A DNA stretch of 54,423 nt from an uncultured Clostridia bacterium (GTDB lineage Bacteria > Bacillota > Clostridia > Christensenellales > DTU072). This document shows, one piece after another, positions 50,417 to 54,423 of this stretch; position 1 is the stretch's first letter, and each line of letters begins with the position of its first letter. Position numbers and translations under genes: made by a program. The notes beneath the pieces are model-generated. The model was not told the origin of the DNA, ran no database searches, and saw only the letters and a program-made list of their open reading frames with translations. The stretch covers positions 69,721 through 124,143 of the forward strand of contig CALVNL010000002.1 in NCBI GenBank assembly GCA_944349655.1, given 5' to 3'.

Positions 50417-52336
50417 TCAGGTCTGAATAAATCCGTCACCGGCTCCTTCTTCCTCGGGTTCTCCGTCCATTCTGCCCTGGAACTGGGACTGATAAAGATT
50501 GGCATAGAACCCGCCTTTTGCCATAAGTGTTTCGTGATTGCCCTGCTCTACGACGTCGCCGTGGTTCATTACGAGAATAACGGCTGCGGATTTTATGGTG
50601 GAAAGTCTGTGCGCGATAACGAAACTGGTCTTTCCTTCCATCATTGCGAGCATTGCGCTCTGTACATATTGTTCGGTCCTGGTATCCACCGAACTCGTCG
50701 CTTCGTCGAGAATGATTATCTTAGGATCTTTAAGTATGGCTCTCGCTATGGTCAGAAGCTGTTTCTGTCCTTGCGAAATGTTACTTGCGTCGTCGTTCAA
50801 TACCGTATCGTAGCCGTTTTCCATACTCTCGATAAATTCGTGAGCGTGAGCTTTCTTCGCGGCGGCGATGACCTCTTCTCTGGTAGCGTTGGCGTTACCG
50901 TAAGCTATATTGTCGGCAACCGTTCCCTTAAAGAGCCAGGTGTCCTGCAGAACCATTCCGTACAAGCTTCTCAGATCGTCCCTGTGCATAGTCTGAATAT
51001 CCACTCCGTCTATGGTTATCTGACCTTTGTTGAGTTCGTAGAAACGCATCAAAAGGTTAACGAGAGTAGTTTTACCGGCGCCGGTAGGTCCGACTATGGC
51101 TATGCTTTCGCCTGCGTTTACGTGGAGACTCAAGTCGGTTATGAGCGGCTTATCTTCGGAATAACTGAACGCAACGTGTTTGAAGTCCACTTCTCCGGTA
51201 AAGTTGCTCACGTCCATACGTTCGCCGTCGGGAGTCATTTCTTCCAAGTCCAGCATTTTGAACACACGCTCCGCACTGGCTATGGAAGACTGAATGGTAC
51301 TTGCTATGTTACTGATGTTTTCGATAGGCTGAGCAAACTGCCTCGTATACTGAATACAAGCCTGAATATCGCCTATGCTTATAATACCGACACCTGCACG
51401 GAGTCCGCCGATAACGCAGATAGCCACGTAACAAACGTTGTTGATAAACTTAATGACCGGCAAAATTATACCTGCCAAAAATTGCGCTTTACGGGTGGCT
51501 TTCAGTAAAAGTTTATTTGTTTTTTCGAAGTCTTCTATACTTTCTTCGGCGTGATTGTAAAGAAGTATAACCCTGTGACCTGCGTACATTTCTTCGATAT
51601 GTCCGTTCAGTATGCCGATGAGTTCCTGTTGATTGGCAAATTCTTTTTGGCTCTTTTTGATTATCAAAGAACTGGTTACCATCAGAATAGGCACGCTGCA
51701 AAGAGTAATTACGCTCAGAAGCCAGTCCAGACGGAACATCATAAACAAAACGCCGCATACGGTCATTACCACGATAATAATCTGGTTGACGGTATCCTGC
51801 AAAGTAACCGCTACGAGTTCGACGTCGTTAGTCAGACGGGAAAGAATTTCTCCCGTAGTGGTTCCGTCGTAATACTTGAGCGGCACTCTGTCCAGTTTGC
51901 ATTTAAGGTCGAAACGCATACGCCTGACGACGGACTGCGCCATACTCGCCGCAATAAGTCCGCTGGCAAAAGTAAAGAATGCGTTAAGACAGTACAAAGC
52001 TCCTGCGGTAAGACAGATTTCTCCGACGTAACCTAAATCCACGTCCTTGAAGTACTGTATGCTTTCCACGAGGTGGTTAGTGACTTTCTTCAGAATATCA
52101 GGCACCCACACCGCAAACCATGCGCCCACCGCCGCAATAAGTATCATTGCGATAAGAGCTATAAGCTCGGGTTTCATATATTTTATAAGGCGAATTACCG
52201 TCTTCCCGAAGTTTTCCGCACCTTCGACCTTTTCCACGTTAATGGAACTTGCTCCGAAAGCTCCGGACATATCCATTTTGCCTACGGAAGAAACTTGTTC
52301 TTTCTCAACCTTTACGATTTCTTCGTTGTTGTTCAT
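50417..52336 (-). CDS. ABC exporter subunit with canonical ATPase site
   Basis: This half-transporter has a six-helix permease part (about 60-350) and an ATPase part with Walker A 'GPTGAGKTTLVNLL' (about 410-423), Q-loop 'GMVLQDTWLF', signature 'ISQGQKQLL' (S-Q-G-Q rather than S-G-G-Q, near 517), Walker B 'IIILDEATSSVD' with the catalytic Glu, and the switch histidine in 'VIAHRLSTI'. The ATG at 52336 overlaps the stop of the upstream subunit (ATGA), with AGGAGG ten bases before. About 55 residues of acidic and serine-rich cytoplasmic N-terminus precede the first helix. It pairs with the next gene as a heterodimer. The exported substrate (drug, peptide or lipid) cannot be told. Confidence 0.93.
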   Translation of the reverse strand: MNNNEEIVKVEKEQVSSVGKMDMSGAFGASSINVEKVEGAENFGKTVIRLIKYMKPELIALIAMILIAAVGAWFAVWVPDILKKVTNHLVESIQYFKDVDLGYVGEICLTAGALYCLNAFFTFASGLIAASMAQSVVRRMRFDLKCKLDRVPLKYYDGTTTGEILSRLTNDVELVAVTLQDTVNQIIIVVMTVCGVLFMMFRLDWLLSVITLCSVPILMVTSSLIIKKSQKEFANQQELIGILNGHIEEMYAGHRVILLYNHAEESIEDFEKTNKLLLKATRKAQFLAGIILPVIKFINNVCYVAICVIGGLRAGVGIISIGDIQACIQYTRQFAQPIENISNIASTIQSSIASAERVFKMLDLEEMTPDGERMDVSNFTGEVDFKHVAFSYSEDKPLITDLSLHVNAGESIAIVGPTGAGKTTLVNLLMRFYELNKGQITIDGVDIQTMHRDDLRSLYGMVLQDTWLFKGTVADNIAYGNANATREEVIAAAKKAHAHEFIESMENGYDTVLNDDASNISQGQKQLLTIARAILKDPKIIILDEATSSVDTRTEQYVQSAMLAMMEGKTSFVIAHRLSTIKSAAVILVMNHGDVVEQGNHETLMAKGGFYANLYQSQFQGRMDGEPEEEGAGDGFIQT

Positions 52337-54423
52337 AATCCGAGTTCCTCCTCGCTCATCTGGCTCAATGCGATATCGCGATAAAGCTGACAATTTCTGA
52401 TAAGATCGGCGTGTTTGCCTTTACCTACCATTCTGCCGTCATCCATTACGATAATTTCGTCTGCGTCCATTATCGTACCTATTCTCTGCGCCACGATAAT
52501 GACTATGCTTTCCTGCGTAACTTCGGCAAGCGCTTTTCTTAACCTCGAATCGGTCTTGAAGTCAAGCGCGCTGAAGCTGTCGTCGAATATGTAAATTTCG
52601 GGTTTTCTGATGACCGCCCTTGCGATGCTCAGACGCTGTTTCTGACCGCCGCTGAAGTTCTGACCGCCCTGTTCGACGGTATATTCCAAAGCGCCTTCCT
52701 TTTCCCTTACGAAAGTATCGCTCTGCGCAATTTTCAACGCTTCCCACATATCTTCTTCCGTTGCGTCTTCCTTACCGTAACGGAGGTTGTCGGCTATGGT
52801 TCCGCTGAACAAAATACTTCTCTGCGGCACAAACCCTATCTTCTTTCTGAGTTCGGCTTGCGGATAAGTGCTGACGTCTTGTCCGTCTACGATAACCTGT
52901 CCGCCCGTAACGTCGTAAAATCTCGGAATAAGATTGATAATAGTACTCTTTCCGCTGCCCGTTCCGCCGACTATTGCCGTAACCTTACCCTTCTCGCAAC
53001 GGAAGGAAATGTTTTCGAGAATGTTCTTTTCGGCTTCGGGACTGTATTTGAAATTGACGTTACGGAATTCGATGGTTCCGGAATTGTCGCTGTGATCTTC
53101 CGCTCCATCTTTATCTACTACCGCAACTTCGGTATCCACTACCTGAATTATACGTTCTGCAGACGCGCTCGCTCTCGGGAAAATAACCACCGCACTCGCA
53201 ACAAATACCATCGACATAGCTATCTGCGTTATGTACTGGCTGACTTCCAGCATACTTCCTACGTCGGAAATGGAATTGGTTGCGACCTGTTTTGCCGCAC
53301 GCCAGAAAATACCGACCGAAGCGCAGTTAAGACAGATATTGATGAGCGGTACCAGTACCGCGCAATATCTTTGCAGAACCACCGCCGTTCTGGAGGTACT
53401 GATATTGACTTTGTCGAAACGACTCTTTTCCTGTTGTTGTTTATTGAACGCTCTTACTACCCTTATACCCGTTATGCCTTCACGCATTATGAGTGTAAGC
53501 TGGTCAACTTTACGCTGAATTACCTTAAACAGAGGCTGAACGAGAATTGCCGCAACGGCGGAAGCGATGAACAGAATGGGCAATATGTAAACAAGCACCA
53601 TAGTCATCGAAACGTTAGCTCGGAAGCTGAATATGAAACCGCCGATTATCGTTACCGGAGCGCTGAGCGTAGTCCTTAATATAATAAGGAATACGTTTTG
53701 TATCTGGTTGATGTCGTTTGTGGAACGCGTAACGAGGCTCGCCGTGGAAAATTTATCGAATTCCACCAGCGAATAACCTTCTACTTTATGGAATACCATC
53801 GAACGCAGTATCTTACTGAAATAAGCGGCAATCTTACTGCTCAAGAACATTGCGATAATGGTGCAGCTCGACGCAAACAGCGTAAGCAAAAGCATCGTCG
53901 CGCCCTTCTCTGCAATAAATCCTATATCCGAAGTCTGAATGGTCACGCCGTCGGGAGTGAGCCATTCTTCTCTGGATTTTTCCACTTTCTTACTCAAAGC
54001 GTCGGTCGTACTGCCCTTCTGACTCAATGAAAGTATCTGGAAAAGTTTCTTGATACCGGTTACTTCTTCGGAATTCCCGGCAATGGCGTCCTCTATTTCC
54101 GACTCGCTCATACCGAGTTTGTTTTTGATCCATTTAGTATTGTTTTCGTATTTGTAAGCGTAACCGAGAACCTGGTTGCAAAGAATAATTTCGTAATCGG
54201 GGAAAGGAGTCGCCCTGCCGGTTTCGTCGTCGATGACGTAAGTAAGTTTGGACTGATCGAGAGCTACGCCGAAACTGTCCACTTCCAAACGGGTAGTCAC
54301 TCCGTTTTCGTCGGTATATACGGGAATGGGAAGCAAATTACCGTTGGGTGAATGTTTCATACAAAGAACGCAGCTTGCCAAAAGACGTTTCATATCTTCG
54401 TTTTCGCTCCAAACGTCGCTGTC
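52333..54423 (-). CDS. ABC exporter subunit with degenerate ATPase site, 5' partial
   Basis: The reading frame is open through the window edge, so the N-terminus is missing. The visible part starts with about 165 residues of soluble sequence ('PIPVYTDENGVTTRLEVDSFGVALDQ' and on), which looks like a large extracytoplasmic insertion between the first two helices; the other helices follow from about residue 165 of the visible part. The ATPase has 'GGTGSGKSTIINLI', 'VPQRSILFSGTI', 'NFSGGQKQRLS', then 'IYIFDDSFSALD' with Asp where the catalytic Glu belongs and 'IVAQRIGTI' with Gln in place of the switch His. This is the non-hydrolysing half of an asymmetric heterodimer. Confidence 0.92.
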   Translation of the reverse strand, partial: DSDVWSENEDMKRLLASCVLCMKHSPNGNLLPIPVYTDENGVTTRLEVDSFGVALDQSKLTYVIDDETGRATPFPDYEIILCNQVLGYAYKYENNTKWIKNKLGMSESEIEDAIAGNSEEVTGIKKLFQILSLSQKGSTTDALSKKVEKSREEWLTPDGVTIQTSDIGFIAEKGATMLLLTLFASSCTIIAMFLSSKIAAYFSKILRSMVFHKVEGYSLVEFDKFSTASLVTRSTNDINQIQNVFLIILRTTLSAPVTIIGGFIFSFRANVSMTMVLVYILPILFIASAVAAILVQPLFKVIQRKVDQLTLIMREGITGIRVVRAFNKQQQEKSRFDKVNISTSRTAVVLQRYCAVLVPLINICLNCASVGIFWRAAKQVATNSISDVGSMLEVSQYITQIAMSMVFVASAVVIFPRASASAERIIQVVDTEVAVVDKDGAEDHSDNSGTIEFRNVNFKYSPEAEKNILENISFRCEKGKVTAIVGGTGSGKSTIINLIPRFYDVTGGQVIVDGQDVSTYPQAELRKKIGFVPQRSILFSGTIADNLRYGKEDATEEDMWEALKIAQSDTFVREKEGALEYTVEQGGQNFSGGQKQRLSIARAVIRKPEIYIFDDSFSALDFKTDSRLRKALAEVTQESIVIIVAQRIGTIMDADEIIVMDDGRMVGKGKHADLIRNCQLYRDIALSQMSEEELGL

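Noticed and set aside
50534-51508. A 324-codon plus-strand frame inside the ABC exporter gene
   Set aside because: It is complementary to the conserved ATPase coding sequence and lacks start signals.
52858-53679. A 273-codon plus-strand frame inside the second ABC gene
   Set aside because: It is antisense to clear permease and ATPase coding, with no promoter or ribosome binding site.
1-54423. tRNA genes, rRNA genes, CRISPR arrays, insertion sequences, integrase or phage genes
   Set aside because: Reading all intergenic gaps showed no cloverleaf with a GGTTCGAATCC-type arm, no spaced identical repeats and no transposase or integrase-like frame.

Overview
The window is a 54 kb piece of a Bacillota chromosome, most like a clostridial or Christensenellales-type gut anaerobe. 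The support is strong AGGAGG-type ribosome binding sites, sigma-A promoters with 17-nt spacers, a tRNA-Trp T-box leader, and the gene orders ylxM-ffh-rpsP-khpA-rimM-trmD-rbgA-rnhB-yraN-rplS and pgk-tpiA-gpmI. The taxonomic placement is inferred. Most genes lie on the minus strand. I see no tRNA or rRNA gene, CRISPR array, insertion sequence or prophage, so this is a core-genome segment with a few accessory genes.

Layout. 1-1.1 kb: 3' part of tmcAL on the plus strand, facing a shared terminator. 1.2-9.1 kb (minus): a long ribosome/SRP/tRNA-modification operon from ylxM to rplS, then a multi-spanning membrane protein with a lipoprotein-type signal; rplS also has its own promoter and a structured leader. 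9.3-12.6 kb (plus): an unrecognised ribbon-helix-helix protein transcribed with clpB from a perfect consensus promoter. 12.6-15.5 kb (minus): lepA-hemW. 15.6-17.1 kb (plus): a LUD protein, a glycerophosphodiesterase and a 35-residue membrane peptide. 17.2-19.8 kb (minus): rpsO with a candidate S15 leader, then pnp. 19.8-24.6 kb (minus): a 1588-residue BspA-like surface lipoprotein. 24.7-29.3 kb (minus): thyA-folA-icd-MBL hydrolase-hemZ. 29.5-33.3 kb (plus): a large SF1 helicase with a C-terminal nuclease-like domain. 33.3-38.8 kb (minus): a tightly overlapping operon of ECF transporter S component, tsaE, tsaB, rimI, alpha/beta hydrolase, a membrane-fused Mur ligase and ddl. 38.9-40.6 kb (minus): TrpB2 behind a Trp T-box. 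40.6-41.7 kb (minus): a PIG-L deacetylase and a 75-residue protein. 41.9-45.5 kb (minus): lower glycolysis (pgk, tpiA, gpmI). 45.7-49 kb: small and hypothetical envelope or cytosolic proteins and a GNAT acetyltransferase. 49.1-50.2 kb (minus): PRPP synthetase. 50.4-54.4 kb (minus): a heterodimeric ABC exporter whose first subunit runs off the window.

The genes cover translation (ribosomal proteins, SRP, tRNA modification, EF4), RNA turnover (pnp), peptidoglycan precursor synthesis (ddl, the Mur ligase), folate/thymidylate metabolism and glycolysis. The points most worth a second look are the Mur ligase with a membrane domain in place of the usual MurF N-terminal domain, the ribbon-helix-helix/clpB pair, the helicase-nuclease fusion, the orphan TrpB2 under a tRNA-Trp T-box, and an odd junction (possible AUU start plus a 104-nt gene overlap) around the alpha/beta hydrolase. 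I found no clear evidence of a wholly new multi-gene system.
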